Shown: positions 27,836-38,021 of the stretch, in pieces
How positions within the stretch are numbered: the first letter of the stretch is position 1
Layout of the letters: each line of letters starts with the position of its first letter
NCBI RefSeq assembly: GCF_035594125.1
Contig: NC_087158.1
Coordinates: forward strand, 7,986,501-8,050,500
Direction: 5' to 3'
Source: Scylla paramamosain
Lineage: Eukaryota; Arthropoda; Malacostraca; Decapoda; Portunidae
Length of the DNA stretch: 64,000 nt
The notes under the pieces: generated by a model
What the model was told of the DNA's origin: nothing
Databases searched by the model: none
What the model saw: only the letters and a program-made list of their open reading frames with translations
Translations under genes and position numbers: made by a program

Positions 27836-27932
27836 CTTTTCTTCATTAAATTGTGTAACATTTGCTGTCTTAGATATAATTTTCTATCTGTACAACATCA
27901 CCTCTCCTCTAGTAAACCTCATCTTTATTTAT
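27836..27932 (+). mobile_element. Stub of the Jockey-like LINE (endonuclease N-terminus)
   Basis: This 90-odd bp stretch is an imperfect repeat of 28084-28175, both reading CTTCATTAA...CACCTCTCCTCTA-like and encoding the start of the endonuclease domain (a HHLSSSKPHL-like phrase). It is a truncated duplicate or an independent fragment of the same family, about 150 bp upstream of the longer copy. Confidence 0.55.
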
Positions 27933-28193
27933 GATATGCATGTACAGTATTATGAATAAAATAATAAAAAATAATTAGGTAGAAACCAACTTAAAATTTT
28001 CTTGATGTGTCCTGTTGGTGATGCTCATCAAGGCTAGTGTCTTCTGGTATCAACCGTAAGTCTCTTGAGACCCCCCCTCAACTTTTTCTTCATTAATTTC
28101 TGCAACATTCACAGTCTTAAATCTAGTTTTCAATTTCTAGAACACAATCTCTCCTCTACTAAACCTCATCTTCTTTTCCTCACTGAAACATAG

Positions 28194-28820
28194 GTGTCTG
28201 AGGCAACTTACAATAGCCCCTTTTCTGTTCCCTCCTACTTTCTTTATTCTCATTTTCAATCCAAAGCTGAATGTTGCGTTTATGTGCGCAATGACTTAAC
28301 CTGCTGTTGTGCCCACACTCTTGAATATTCCGAGTTTTTCACCATCTGGCTACTATTACAGAGTCACTCTCAAACTAAATTTATCTGTGCTGTATACCTC
28401 TCACCTAACTCCTCAGACTATAAGAAATTCTTTGACTACTTAACCTCCAAAGTGGAGCACATTCTGACTCACTTCCCTTTTGCAGAGACCTCCATTCTTG
28501 GAGACTTCAATGTTCACCACCAGCTTTGGGTTTCCTCTCCCTTCACTGACCATCATGGTGAACTAGCCTTCAACTTTGCTATCCTCCAATTGGTGCAACA
28601 CCCTGCTCATATCCTTGACCGTTTTGGAGATACACCCAACATTCTTGACCTTTTCCTAACCTCTAATCCTTCTGCTTATGCTGTTACCCTATCTTCTCCA
28701 TTGGGCTCCTCCAATCACAATCTCATATCTGTATCTTGTCCTATTGCTCCAATCCATCCTCAGGATCTCCTAAGGAGAGGTGCCTCTGGTGTTTTGCCTC
28801 TGCTAGTTGGGGGGAACTGA
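28194..28820 (+). pseudogene. Endonuclease (APE-type) domain of the Jockey-like LINE
   Basis: The frame contains [30 protein letters not shown], then the catalytic-type motif [10 protein letters not shown] (GDFN) and a late [12 protein letters not shown] where active enzymes have SDHN; the Asp is Asn here. These are the order and spacing of the endonuclease/exonuclease/phosphatase fold that nicks target DNA in APE-type LINEs. The true start lies upstream at about 28084 in a frame broken by a stop just before 28194. The frame closes shortly after the domain by mutation. With the S-D-H to S-N-H change it is unlikely to be active even if expressed. Confidence 0.8.
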
Positions 28821-28944
28821 GGAGGTATTTTGCTGAATTTCCTTGGAATGACTACTGCTTCTGTGCCAGAGACTGTGTGCCGAGCCCATAACGGAGGTGA
28901 TAGTGTCTGGCATCGGGCCCTACATTCCTCACTCTTTTTCTCGA

Positions 28945-29195
28945 CCTAAACCTTCCAAACCTTGGTTTAACACAGCCTGTTCTCCTGCTATTCATGATAG
29001 AGAGGTAGCTCACAAAAGGTACTTGAGCCTTCCATTACCAGAATCTCTTGCACTTTATATTTCTGCCCATACCTAAACTTTCCAAACCTTGGTTTAACAC
29101 AGCATGTTCTCCTGCTATTCATGATAGAGAGGTAGCTCACAAAAGGTACCTGAGCCTTCCATTACTAGAATCTCTTGCACTTTATATTTCTGCCC
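28945..29195 (+). repeat. 127 bp tandem duplication inside the LINE
   Basis: 28945-29071 and 29072-29195 are near-identical (both start CCTAAAC-TTCCAAACCTTGG and end TTCTGCCC, exactly 127 bp apart). The linker between endonuclease and RT is therefore present twice, out of frame because 127 is not a multiple of 3. Confidence 0.9.
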
Positions 29196-29914
29196 GGAAC
29201 CATGCCAAGTCTGTTCTCCGACTAGCCAAAACTCCTTCATTAATAGAGTGTCAAAATCTTTCAAGATCTACCTCCCCTCATGATCTCTGGCACCTAGCCA
29301 AAAACACCTCCAATAACTTTGCTTCTTCTTTCCCTCCTTTATTTCAACCAGATGGTACCACTGTTATCATATCTATCTCTAAAGCTGAACTCTTTGCTCA
29401 AACCTTTGCTAAAAACTCTACCTTGGACAATTCAGGGCTTGTTCCTCCCTCTCCTCCATCCTCCATGCTACCTATTAAAATTCTTCACAATGATGTTTTC
29501 CATGCCCTTGCTGGCCTAAACCCTCGGAAGGCTTATGGACCTGATGGGGTCCCTCCTATTGTTCTCCAAAACTGCTCCTCTGTGCTTGCACCTTGCCTAG
29601 TCAAACTCTTTCATCTTTGTCTATCAACATCTATCTTTTCTTCTTGCTGGAATCTTGCCTACATTCAGCCTATTCCTAAAAAGGGTGACCATTCTAATCC
29701 CTCAAATAACCATCCTGTTGCTGTAATTTCCTGCTTATCTGAAGTTTTTAATGCATCAACAGGAAGATTCTTAAACATCTATCACTTCACAACCTTCTAT
29801 CTGATCAACAGTATGGGTTCCGTCAATGCCACTCTACTGGTGATCCGGCTTTCCTTACTGAGTCTTGATTATCCTCTTTTAGAGATTTTGGTGAATCTTT
29901 TGCTGATGCCTTAG
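29048..29914 (+). pseudogene. Linker and RT fingers of the Jockey-like LINE
   Basis: The frame reads KPWFNTACSPAIHDREVAHK, then an RT-fingers block NPRKAYGPDGVPPIVLQNC, WNLAYIQPIPKKGD and SNNHPVAVISCLSEVF. The canonical motifs are A-x-GPDG-(I/V)-PP and P(V/I)PKKGD..-NYRP(I/V)(A/S)L(I)SC; NHPVAV for NYRPIAL shows decay. After about 29760 the frame shifts and the following codons no longer match the family. Confidence 0.8.
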
Positions 29915-29929
29915 ACATATCAAAAGCTT

Positions 29930-30240
29930 TTGATAGAGTGGCACAAAGCTTTGATTTCCAAATTACCCTCCTACAGCCTCTATCCTTCTCTTGGTAACTT
30001 GATCTCGAGTTTCTTTTCTGACCATTCTATTGGTACTGTGGTAGATGGTCACTGTTCTTCTCCTAAATCTATTGACAATGGTGTTCCTCAGGGTTTTGTC
30101 CTGTCACCCACTCTCTTCCTATTATTCATCAATGACCTTCTAAACCAAACTTTTGTCCTATCCATTCCTATGCTGATGATACCACCCTGCACTTTTCTGC
30201 GTCTTTTTGTAGATGTCCAATCCTTCAGGAAGTAAACAGT
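29930..30240 (+). pseudogene. RT palm of the Jockey-like LINE, active site out of frame
   Basis: The frame reads KALISKLPSYSLYPSL, then NGVPQGFVLSPTLFLLFIND (RT motif B) and loses register. The catalytic YADD codons survive at 30169-30180 (TAT GCT GAT GAT) but two bases out of frame with motif B. The upstream DISKAFDRV motif (about 29911-29937) is also disrupted. Downstream to 30780 the sequence matches the second copy only in shifting frames. Confidence 0.8.
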
Positions 30241-30781
30241 TCACACAAGGTAGCCACAGAATTCCTGACTTCTGATCTCTCCAAAATTTCTGACTGGGAG
30301 AGAGTGAACTTAGTATTGTTCAGTGTCCCAAGAATTCAATTCCTCCGTCTATCAACTCGACACAACCTTCCAGACAACTATCCCCTCTTCTTCAGTGACA
30401 CTCAACCGTACCCCTTCTCTACACTGAACATCCTCAGTCTGTCCTCTGTCCTTTAATCATAATCTAAACTGGAAACTTCACATCTCATCTCTAGCTAAAA
30501 CAGTTTCTGTGAAGTTAGGCATCAGTCTTCTTCACCAGTTTTTCTCACCCCCACCCCTCCTTATCCGTCCATGTATGTAGTATGCTATCTTTTAGATAGG
30601 GTGTAATCAAAAGTTTTCCATCTCATCAACTCCTTTCCTCTAACTGACCGTCTTCAGCCTCATTCTCATTGCTGCAATGTTGCATCTCTTGCTATCTTCT
30701 ACTGCTATTTTCATGCCAACTGCTCTTCTTATCTTGTGAAGTACATGCCTCCCCTCCTCCCTTGGTTTTGCTGCATAAGAC

Positions 30782-30967
30782 TTGCTTTTTTCTCTCATCC
30801 CTATTCTGTCCATTTCCCTAATGCAAGTTAACCAGTATTCTCAATCATTCATCCCTTTCTCTAGTAAACCTTGGAACTCCCTGCCTGCCTCTGTATTTCC
30901 ACCTTCCTATGACTTGAACTCTTTCAAGAGTGAGGTTTCAAGACACTTAACTTGTATTTTTGACTAA
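30782..30967 (+). pseudogene. C-terminal end of the Jockey-like LINE
   Basis: The frame includes SFIPFSSKPWNSLPASVFPP and YDLNSFKSEVSRHL, the conserved W-NSLP and F-K-VSRHL end of the ORF. The same end occurs at 35491-35712 in the second copy. It is in frame with its natural stop (TGA near 30965). Confidence 0.75.
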
Positions 30968-31005
30968 CATTTTTGACTGTTTGGGGACTGGCACCTCAGT
31001 GGCTG

Positions 31006-31033
<28 letters not shown>
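31006..31033. repeat. T28 homopolymer in the LINE 3' UTR
   Basis: A run of 28 T within the 3' UTR; the second copy has only about T10 at the same place, so this is a local expansion. Confidence 0.9.
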
Positions 31034-31037
<4 letters not shown>

Positions 31038-31091
31038 GAATTTTTGTTTCCCTTGGCCTGTGCCACTCCTACATGAAGGGGAAGAAAAGAA

Positions 31092-31225
31092 AAAAAAAGG
31101 AGGTAGATGTGATCAGGGACTGAACCAGGAATGAACATACCAGAATACCAAGCCTTAACTAACTGGACCATGAGGTACCTCACAGCTAATCTAGCTTTGG
31201 CTCATATTTGTGTCCTATCACTGCA
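31092..31225 (-). mobile_element. tRNA-derived SINE-like copy 1
   Basis: Read on the minus strand there is an A-box-like TGGTCCAGTTAG, then about 35 bases later a B-box-like GGTTCAGTCCC, the internal pol III promoter of a tRNA-derived SINE. Its distal end (CACATCTACCTCC then a T/C-rich tail on the minus strand) abuts the A-rich tail of the Jockey-like LINE. It resembles 31593-31722 over its whole length. It is not a functional tRNA: no cloverleaf with an intact acceptor stem could be drawn. Confidence 0.5.
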
Positions 31226-32708
31226 TTACATGGCTCTTCCTTCTAGGTTAATTTCTGATGTTTCATTAATCTAATGTGCTACAATAAGTATCCAAACAAT
31301 CGAAAGTGTGTGTCTGGGAAGTGTGGTTCTGGTCTTGCAAGGTTTACCAGAGTATTCACTAGGAAGCCCCTGCTCCATTCATGTTTTCTCCCTTTTTTGG
31401 GTGGGACACTCATTTCCTGTTTGACTCAACAAAACAATGCCATCATAAGTTCATACTAGGCTTTATTCTTTCCCCTATATGAAATCTTTTAAGACCATCC
31501 CACCACCAAGTTGCCAATGTCATAGTTAAACAAAGAAATACATTTCCTATTACAAAATTAAAAATTATGAAAAAAAAAAAAATTTATAAACATGGGAAGT
31601 GGATGTGACCAGGGATTGAAACCAGATCTGACAAGCTTAAAGGACAAGCCTTTAGCTGGCATAATCATAAAGTACATCACATCTAGTTTAGCTTTAGCTC
31701 ATGTTTTCACATCCTAGCTGAGGTCTAAAAATGTGTACTAAGCATTTATGTTCCTTTTTACATAAGCTACTGTTGTTATTTGTCGACAGTATATAATTTA
31801 TTTAGAGCTGCCTGTTATTTATTTTTCCAGTTTTTAGAGTAACATCTCTCAGGTATCAATAATTTTAACCCCCTGAGCAACAAGCAACACAGTGGTGTGC
31901 ATCTCAGGGCTCTGATGGGTAATGAATGTATGTGCCTCATGATTTTCAATCCTTAAATCAAAATGAAAGTGGGAGAGAGATATTTTGAACATTACTTAGC
32001 AACATTTACAAAGCTGCTCCCTGCCACTTTTAGTGACTTGCCATCTGGTATTCTATACAAGGCAAGTATCATGGAAGGAGGTGATCTGCCCTCATCCTAA
32101 TGAATGGCTTAGTGCAAATGCAAGCTAACCTCATCCACTCCCATTAAGTGCTGTTAGACAAGGAGTCACAGTGGAAGAACATTCCTTTTGATATGTGGGG
32201 AAAGCAGTGAGGGCAGGTGGAGCAAGTGAGCTGTAGCCAGTACTATATCCAGCATAATGAACACACCTTTACTTCCTGTTGAACTAAAATAATGAGTCAG
32301 ACAAAAGTACCACTAGAATGGAGAAGGATAGGTGCTTCTTATGCTGTAAGTTTCATTATTCTAGAATCTGTACTAAATGAGATATAGCTAGGAATAAGAG
32401 TTATTTTTCTCTAAAAACTCATTACAAGAAGAGGTTTCTGCACAAAACACCCGTTGCTTAGGGGCTAGCAGAAGTTTCTGCATACTGGTAGTCTAGCTGA
32501 GTAGGTAATGCTTGTTGAAAGGTGATTACAAAATAATTTTATTACTGTAATATTTAGAGGCACTAGATCATTGATTATGGGGTATTATGAGTGAAAGAAT
32601 TCACTGAAGAGTGTCTCTGGTATAATTGGCACCCAATCACTAATTGCACATTATGAAGGAAGAGTAACAACTGTAATGTCAGTGTTATTATCAAATTCTG
32701 TCCCCCTC

Positions 32709-32709
<1 letters not shown>
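31226..32709. other. Unique sequence around a second SINE-like copy
   Basis: Apart from the SINE-like copy at 31593-31722 (minus strand, described separately) this stretch is AT-rich, non-coding and unlike any other part of the window. Short open frames such as 31274-31459 lack any coding signature. Confidence 0.45.
31593..31722 (-). mobile_element. tRNA-derived SINE-like copy 2
   Basis: This is the second copy of the family at 31092-31225. On the minus strand it has an A-box-like region (TGATTATGCCAGCTAAAGG), B box GGTTTCAATCCCTGG, then GTCACATCCACTTCCC and an A/T-rich tail (31570-31583). The match to copy 1 extends beyond the tRNA-like part (AAACTAGATGTGATG against ATTAGCTGTGAGG), supporting a shared SINE family rather than two decayed tRNAs. 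Confidence 0.5.

Positions 32710-32762
<53 letters not shown>
32710..32762. repeat. (CA)26 microsatellite
   Basis: A CA tract of about 53 bp abutting the 5' truncation point of the LINE that follows. Confidence 0.95.
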
Positions 32763-32764
<2 letters not shown>

Positions 32765-33071
32765 GGGCAGCAGAATTCTTATAAAAGAAGGAATAATAAC
32801 AGCCAAACAATATGGCTCCAGGAAAAGAAAATCATGTGTAACAAATCTATTAAGCTTCAGCTCAAGAGTGATGACATCATGTAGGAAAGAGAACCATTTG
32901 TGGACTGTATATAACTAGATCTGATAAAAAGCTTTTGACAAGGTTCCCCCATGAAAGACTTATGTGGAAACTTGAAAATATTAAGAGACTACATGGGACA
33001 AGTATAAAGTGGATAGAAAATTACTTCAAATGATGAGAAATGAGAACAGTAGCTAATGATGAAAAGTTGGT

Positions 33072-33260
33072 TTGGAAAACAGTAAAGAGTGGTGTGCCAC
33101 AAGGGTCAGTACTATCACCAATATGGTATTGTTCATTGTTTATATAAATGATATTCTTGAAAAAATTGATAGCTACAACAGCCTATTTGCAGATAATGCT
33201 AAATTACAGAAAGAAATAAAAAGTTGCAAAGACTGTGAATATCTACAAAATGACCAATAA
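33072..33260 (+). pseudogene. RT palm of the second CR1/L2-like LINE, FADN box
   Basis: The frame reads LFIVYINDILEKIDSYNSLF followed by the catalytic box FADN at 33186-33197. The second catalytic Asp has become Asn (AAT for GAT), which would abolish polymerisation. Motif B lies just upstream in another frame. Confidence 0.75.
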
Positions 33261-33641
33261 AATTTGTGAATGGAGCAAAAAATGGGAAGTTAAATTCGAT
33301 GTAAGCAAATGTCATATGATGGAGATGTGCAGAAGTGAATAGAAGACCACATTGGACATACAAGGTAGAAAACGAATATATTAAAAGGATCCAGGAAGAA
33401 AAGGATCTAGGAGTAGTAAAGCCAGATAACTTCCAACCAGAGAAGCATATAGGTAGAATATGGAGAACATTTACAGATTACTATGAAACATAGTACAGCT
33501 TCTTACCTCATGAACAAAAGTAAGATGAGAAAAATAATCCCTATGATAATAAGACCTAGATTGGAATATGCAGCAGTTGTGTAGTCTCTATGTAAGAAGC
33601 ATGTAAACAAGTTAGGAAGAATACAAACAATAGCAACAAAA

Positions 33642-33854
33642 ATGGTGGCAGAATTTGAGGAATTAAGTTATGAAGAAAGATTAGAAAAAATAGATTTACC
33701 AATACTGGAACAAAGGAGAGAAAGAGATTTGATAACTATCTACAAGTTGGCAAACAAAATGAAGTTGGTAATGACAAAACCATTACTAAAAGAGACAAGC
33801 AGTCATGACAGTAGAATGGGACACTCACATAAGCAGGGAAAAGAAGATGTCTAA
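33642..33854 (+). pseudogene. C-terminal region of the second CR1/L2-like LINE
   Basis: The frame reads MVAEFEELSYEERLEKIDLP followed by ILEQRRERDLITIYKLANKM. This corresponds to the IPYEARLKLLNLHSLERRR-like region of the other CR1/L2-like family, beyond the RT thumb. It is broken at both ends. Confidence 0.7.
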
Positions 33855-34611
33855 ACAACACAAAGAATAGTTTTCCACAAAGACACACTGAAGTTTGGAA
33901 TGGACTAAAAGAAGATATGTATAGTTTTGGCAACAAGTGTACACAAACTAAAGGAAAAATTAGATATGTATAAGTATGGAGATGGGACCACATGAGTGTA
34001 GCTCGGGCCCTGTAAATTACACCTAGGTAAATACACAACACAGTGCACACCGTGCATGGCTACATGGATTTGTTTCTGACCATTATAGAGATGTTGTGTG
34101 ATGTTTCAATAAGTGTGATGCCAAGAATGGAGTGTTATCTGAACTAAATGTATACTATCTATGGTAAGAAATAGTGGTACAGATATTATAATAACTTTCT
34201 AATTAATTACTGATTTGAAAGGTATATAAAGACAGGTTGCCTGATGGGATCCCTCCTATTGTTCTCCAAAACTGTGCCTCTGTGCTTGCACCTTGCCTAG
34301 TCAAACTCTTTCAACTCTGTCAACATCTACCTTTCCTTCATGCTGGAAGTTTGCCTACATTCAGCCTGTTCCTAAAAAGGAAGACCATTCTAATCCCTCA
34401 AACTACCGTCCTATTGCTTTAATTTCCTGCCTATCTAAAGTTTTTTAATCTATCCTCAAGAGGAAGATTCTTAAACACCTGTCACTTCACAACCTTCTAT
34501 CTGATTGCCGTATGGGTTCTGTCAAGGCCGCTCTACTGGTGATCTTCTGGGTTTCCTTACTGAGTCTCAGTCATCTCTTTTAGAGATTTTGGTGAACCTT
34601 TTGCTGTTGCC

Positions 34612-35394
34612 TTGGATATATCAAAAGCTTTTGATAGAGTGTGGCACAAAGCTTTGATTTCCAAACTACCTTCCTATGGCTTGTGTCCTTCTCTCTGTAA
34701 CTTCATCTCAAGTTTCCTTTCTGACCATTCTGTTGCTGCTGTGTTAGATGGTCACTTTTTTTTTCCTAAATCTATTAACAGTGGTGTTCCTCAGGATTCT
34801 GTCCTGGCACCCACTCTCTTCTTATTATTCATCAATGACCTTCTAAACCAAACTTCTTGTCCTATCCACTCCTACACTGATGATACCATCCAGCACTTTT
34901 CCACATCTTTTCATAGACGTCCAACCCTTCAAGAAGTAAACATTTCATGCAGGGAAGCCACAGAACACCTGAGTTCTGATCTTTCTAAAATTTCTGATTG
35001 GGGCAGAGCAAACTTGGTATTGTTTATTGTCTCAAAACTCAATTCCTCCATCCATCAACTCGACACAACCTTCCAGACAACTATCCCCTCTTCTTCAGTG
35101 ACACTCAACTGTCCCTCTTCTACACTGAACATCCTCGGTCTGTCCTTTACTTATAATCTGAACTGGAAACTTCACATCTCATCTCTAGCTAAAAACAGCT
35201 TCTATGAAGTTAGGCGTTCTGAGACATCTCTGCCAGTTTTTCTCACCCCTCCCACTGCTAACTCTTATACAAGGGCCTTATCCGTGCATGTATGGAGTAT
35301 GCTTCACACGTCTGGGAGGTTCTACTATTACTGCTCTTCTAGACAGGGTGGAATCAAAAGCTTTTCGTCTCATCAACTCCTCTCTTCCAGTTGA
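34612..35394 (+). pseudogene. Reverse transcriptase of the second Jockey-like LINE, YTDD box
   Basis: This 260-codon frame starts at DISKAFDRVWHKAL (RT motif A; residues 2-15), then GVPQDSVLAPTLFLLFIND (motif B, residues 58-76; QG is now QD) and the catalytic box YTDD at residues 88-91 (34873-34884) where active copies have YADD. The segment SSTLNILGLSFTYNLNWKLH (motif D-E/thumb) follows. The C-terminal third is frameshifted from about residue 200; the correct continuation appears in the frame at 35204-35437 (RHLCQFFSPLPLL, RVESKAFRLINS). Without the upstream fingers and endonuclease it cannot act on its own. Confidence 0.8.
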
Positions 35395-35490
35395 CTGTCT
35401 TCAGCCTCTGTTCATCGCTGCAATATTGCATCTCTAGCTATCTTCTACTGCAGTTTTCAAGCTAGCTGCTCTTCTGATCTTGCTAACTGC

Positions 35491-35712
35491 ATGCCTCTCC
35501 TCCTCCTGCAGCCTTGCTGCATAAGACTTTCTTCATTCTCTTACCCCTATTCTGTCCACCTCTCTAATGCAAGAGTTAACTGGTATTCTCAATCATTCAT
35601 CCCTTTCTCTGGTAAATTCTGGAACTCCCTACCTGCTTCTGTATTTCCACCTTCTTATGACTTGAATTCCTTCAAGAGGGAGGTTTCAAGACACTTATCC
35701 TTTAATTTTTGA
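35491..35712 (+). pseudogene. C-terminal end of the second Jockey-like LINE
   Basis: The frame reads RVNWYSQSFIPFSGKFWNSL followed by PASVFPPSYDLNSFKREVSR, then the natural stop near 35710. It is the same conserved end as in the first copy at 30782-30967. Confidence 0.75.
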
Positions 35713-35959
35713 CTACCGGTTTGGACCCTTTTCTGGAACTAGCATCACAGTGGGCTTTTTTTTTATTGGATTTTTGTTGCCCTTGGCCAGTGTCCCTCCT
35801 ACGTAAAAAAAAAAAAAGGAAAAGAAAAAAGGGGGCGGAAAGGGGAAAAAAAAAAAAAATTAATTGCACTATCCTATGATCATATTGCATCAGATATTAT
35901 ATGAGGTTCCCAGAGCGAGAGTGATCTATGTGCCCTTGTGGTCAAAATTACTATTTTTT

Positions 35960-36260
35960 TGCATTGTCTTCCCCAACCTTCCTAACGTGACAAGAGAGAG
36001 TGCAGACATCAGAATGGACCCCACATTAGGGTCAAAATCCATCCAAGTGAAATTATCCACAGAACCTTTTTGTCACGCTTGAGTGATAGCTATCAGTTGC
36101 TGGGGCCAGAGAGAATAACTCCCTCGCCACAGCAGCACGAGAAGAGTCAGCCAATGACAGCTCATGCAGTGATTCACGTGTCACACTGAGACACTTCCCC
36201 GCCACGACACCCACACACTTCACACTCTCCCTCCCTCCAGCCTGCTTGCTATCCATAAAT
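35960..36260. promoter_or_regulatory. Possible promoter-like GC-richer island
   Basis: This 300 bp patch contains a CCAAT box (CAGCCAATGACAG, about 36149), an E-box CACGTG in TTCACGTGTCAC (about 36175), CT/CA-rich stretches and several CpGs (CCCCGCCACGACACC) in otherwise AT-rich DNA. That composition fits the 5' end of a host gene, in either direction. The minus-strand open frame 36053-36256 is not similar to anything recognised. There is no TATA box or transcript evidence. Confidence 0.2.
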
Positions 36261-36379
36261 AACAGGTTGCTATCTTAATTTTACTTTTACACAACACATA
36301 AGCCTTTCATTATTATGACGGACAACAACATACCCCTGAGGAGCCAGAAGCCACATTCCCAGATGCTTCTAAGATTTAT

Positions 36380-36496
36380 CTTAGTGGGCTATGAACATCT
36401 TAGTGCTGGTAATTTTTTAAAGCAAAATCATTCGCAACTAAGAACCATGGAACATTCATAGCTATGAATGGGTCAGGGCTTTCATAGCTCACTAAG
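36380..36496. repeat. Nested inverted repeats
   Basis: CTTAGTGGGCTATGAA (36380-36395) pairs with TTCATAGCTCACTAAG (36481-36496) with one mismatch. Between them lies a perfect 16 bp palindrome ATTCATAGCTATGAAT (36454-36469). It could be the ends of a tiny MITE or a chance cluster. Confidence 0.5.
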
Positions 36497-37687
36497 ACAA
36501 CAGTTTCTCCTCAACAACAACAACAATGTGAACATATCCTTGTCTGAAAATAAAATCAGAAAAAAAAACTTGAAAGTAAGCATTAAGATGGGTTTTATTA
36601 TCAATATCAAGTAGTCTTCAAACACACTGAATAGTCTTTTGCTTTGAATAAATCATGTGTGTTTAACTGACTTGCTAGTTGAGTACTGAAATCACATTTC
36701 TGGAAATTACACTCATTAATAATCACAGCAGCAACACACATGATCCAGTGTGTGTAGCCAACACAAACTAAGGCTAATTATAGTTAACCCAATCATTCCA
36801 AACATGACAATTGCAAATATAACTTTTTTCATTATGTTCCTTAAAAAGAAAAAATAATTCTGTCAGGGCATTTTCTTTCACATTCACAAAAAAAAATAAA
36901 TAAAAATAAAAAAAATGTAAGTACAAAAGATGAGTGTTTCTTTTCTATGATCAATATCCCTGTGATAATAAGACAAGCAATTTTTTCCTAAATCTAGGTT
37001 CAAGATACATACTCATAAGAATATAAGAACATAAAAAATGGAAGCTGCAAGAAACCATCAGGCATACATGTGGCAGTTCCTGTATGAAATATACCTACCT
37101 ATTTCCACCTATCTCTCCCCATCCATAAATCTCTAATTTTCTCTTAAAGCTTCCTAATGACCCAGCACCAACAACCTGATTACTGAGTCCGTTCCATTCA
37201 TCTACCACTTTATTTGAGAACTGATTCCTTCCTATCTCTTTTTTAAACTAAATTTTTCAAGCTTAAAACTGTTATTTGTTGATCTATCCTGGTTACTAAT
37301 CCTAAGAATTTTGCTTATATCCCCTGTGTTGTAACCCTTATAGCATTTAAAGACTTCTATCAGGTCCCCTCTCAACCTACATCTCTCTTAATGTAAATTT
37401 AACAGCTTCAATCTCTCTTTGTAAGGAATACTCCTCACTCCTTGTATCCTTTTAGCCATTCTCCTTTGTATTGATTCTAAAAGACCTATATACTTCCTGT
37501 AATATGGGGGACCAGAACTGCACAGCATAATATAGATGAGGTTTGACCAGCACCAAATATAACTTTAATATTACTTCGAGACTTCTACTTTTAACACTCT
37601 TAAAAATAAATCCTAATATCCTATTTGCCCTGTTTCTGGCCTCTATGCATTGCTTTCTTATATGGAATTTAGAGCTAACTATAAATT

Positions 37688-37966
37688 CTAAATCTTTTTG
37701 TACCCTAAACCTACCAGAGATTCATTGTTTATTGTGTACCTTCTGTGTGGATTTCCTCTACTTATGCTAAGTACTTTGCATTTCTTGATATTCAACTGCA
37801 TTTGCCATCTGTCTGTCCATTCGTTCATCCTATCCAAATCTGCCTGCAAGGGGATGGCATCCAATTCTAATCTAATTAATCTACCTATCTTCGTGTCATC
37901 CTCAAATTTACTAACGTCACAACTAATTCCACTATCCAAGTCACTGATGTATATTAAAAACATCAA
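37688..37966 (-). pseudogene. RT palm of LINE copy D, FEDD box
   Basis: The frame reads MMFLIYISDLDSGISCDVSK followed by FEDD at 37906-37895, where active relatives have FADD, then LQADLDRMNEWTDRWQMQLN and IKKCKVLSISRGNPHRRY. The two Asp residues are intact. It is homologous to 812-1189, 8162-8539 and 60458-60748. Confidence 0.8.
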
Positions 37967-38021
37967 TGGCCCTTATACTGATCCCTGTGGCACCCCACTA
38001 ATTACTTAATCCCACTCGGAT

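Larger units (their letters stand above)
28084..31110 (+). mobile_element. Degenerate Jockey-like non-LTR retrotransposon (longest copy)
   Basis: In order the element shows an apurinic-type endonuclease domain (28084-28820), a linker with a 127 bp tandem duplication (28945-29195), RT fingers (29500-29760), RT palm (29880-30240), thumb and C-terminal region (30240-30967) and a 3' UTR. The 3' UTR has a T28 run and the phrase CCCTTGGCC-GTG-CC-CTCCTAC shared with the second copy at 34238-35862, ending in an A-rich tail. It has many frameshifts. The Jockey-like label rests on the domain order without RNase H and on familiarity with the family; I or CR1 group membership is not excluded. Confidence 0.8.
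32763..34037 (+). mobile_element. Second CR1/L2-like LINE family, 5'-truncated
   Basis: The element starts within RT fingers (YGSRKRKSCVTNLLSF), continues through a broken KAFDKVPH region (LTRFPHERLMWKLENI-like in a shifted frame) and motif B (SGVPQGSVLSP, 33090-33120), then the catalytic box. It runs on to the C-terminal region (33642-33854: EELSYEERLEKIDLPILEQR and DLITIYKL). Its 3' end reads AGCTCGGGCCCTGTAAATTAC then ACCTAGGTAAATACA. It differs in sequence from the LINE at 146-1810 but has the same overall design. Numerous stops and frameshifts make it dead. Confidence 0.75.
34238..35862 (+). mobile_element. Jockey-like LINE, second copy, 5'-truncated
   Basis: The copy begins abruptly inside the RT-fingers motif (PDGIPPIVLQNC) at about 34238, matching the element at 28084 from about 29535 on. 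It runs through RT, thumb and C-terminus to the shared 3' UTR phrase (CTTGGCCAGTGTCCCTCCTAC) and an A-rich tail (35804-35862). The 5' truncation with an A-rich tail is the hallmark of target-primed reverse transcription. No convincing target-site duplication was seen. It is less decayed than the first copy: its RT frame is open over 260 codons. Confidence 0.85.
35863..37019. other. Unique region with a GC-richer island and small inverted repeats
   Basis: Between the LINE tail and the next LINE lies unique sequence. 35960-36260 is GC-richer than anything else nearby. An ATG at 36315 opens a 48-codon frame that begins MTDNNIPLRSQKP and passes a GTAATT donor-like site at 36409, too short to call a gene. 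The distal part (36500-37000) is AT-rich with A-tracts. Confidence 0.4.

Noticed and set aside
31092..31722. Functional tRNA genes
   Set aside because: Box A and B resemblance is present but no acceptor stem or anticodon arm pairs properly. Two similar copies with a common non-tRNA body fit SINEs.
36053..36256. Minus-strand 67-codon gene
   Set aside because: The frame is open only because the patch is GC-richer; no splice, start or domain evidence supports it.
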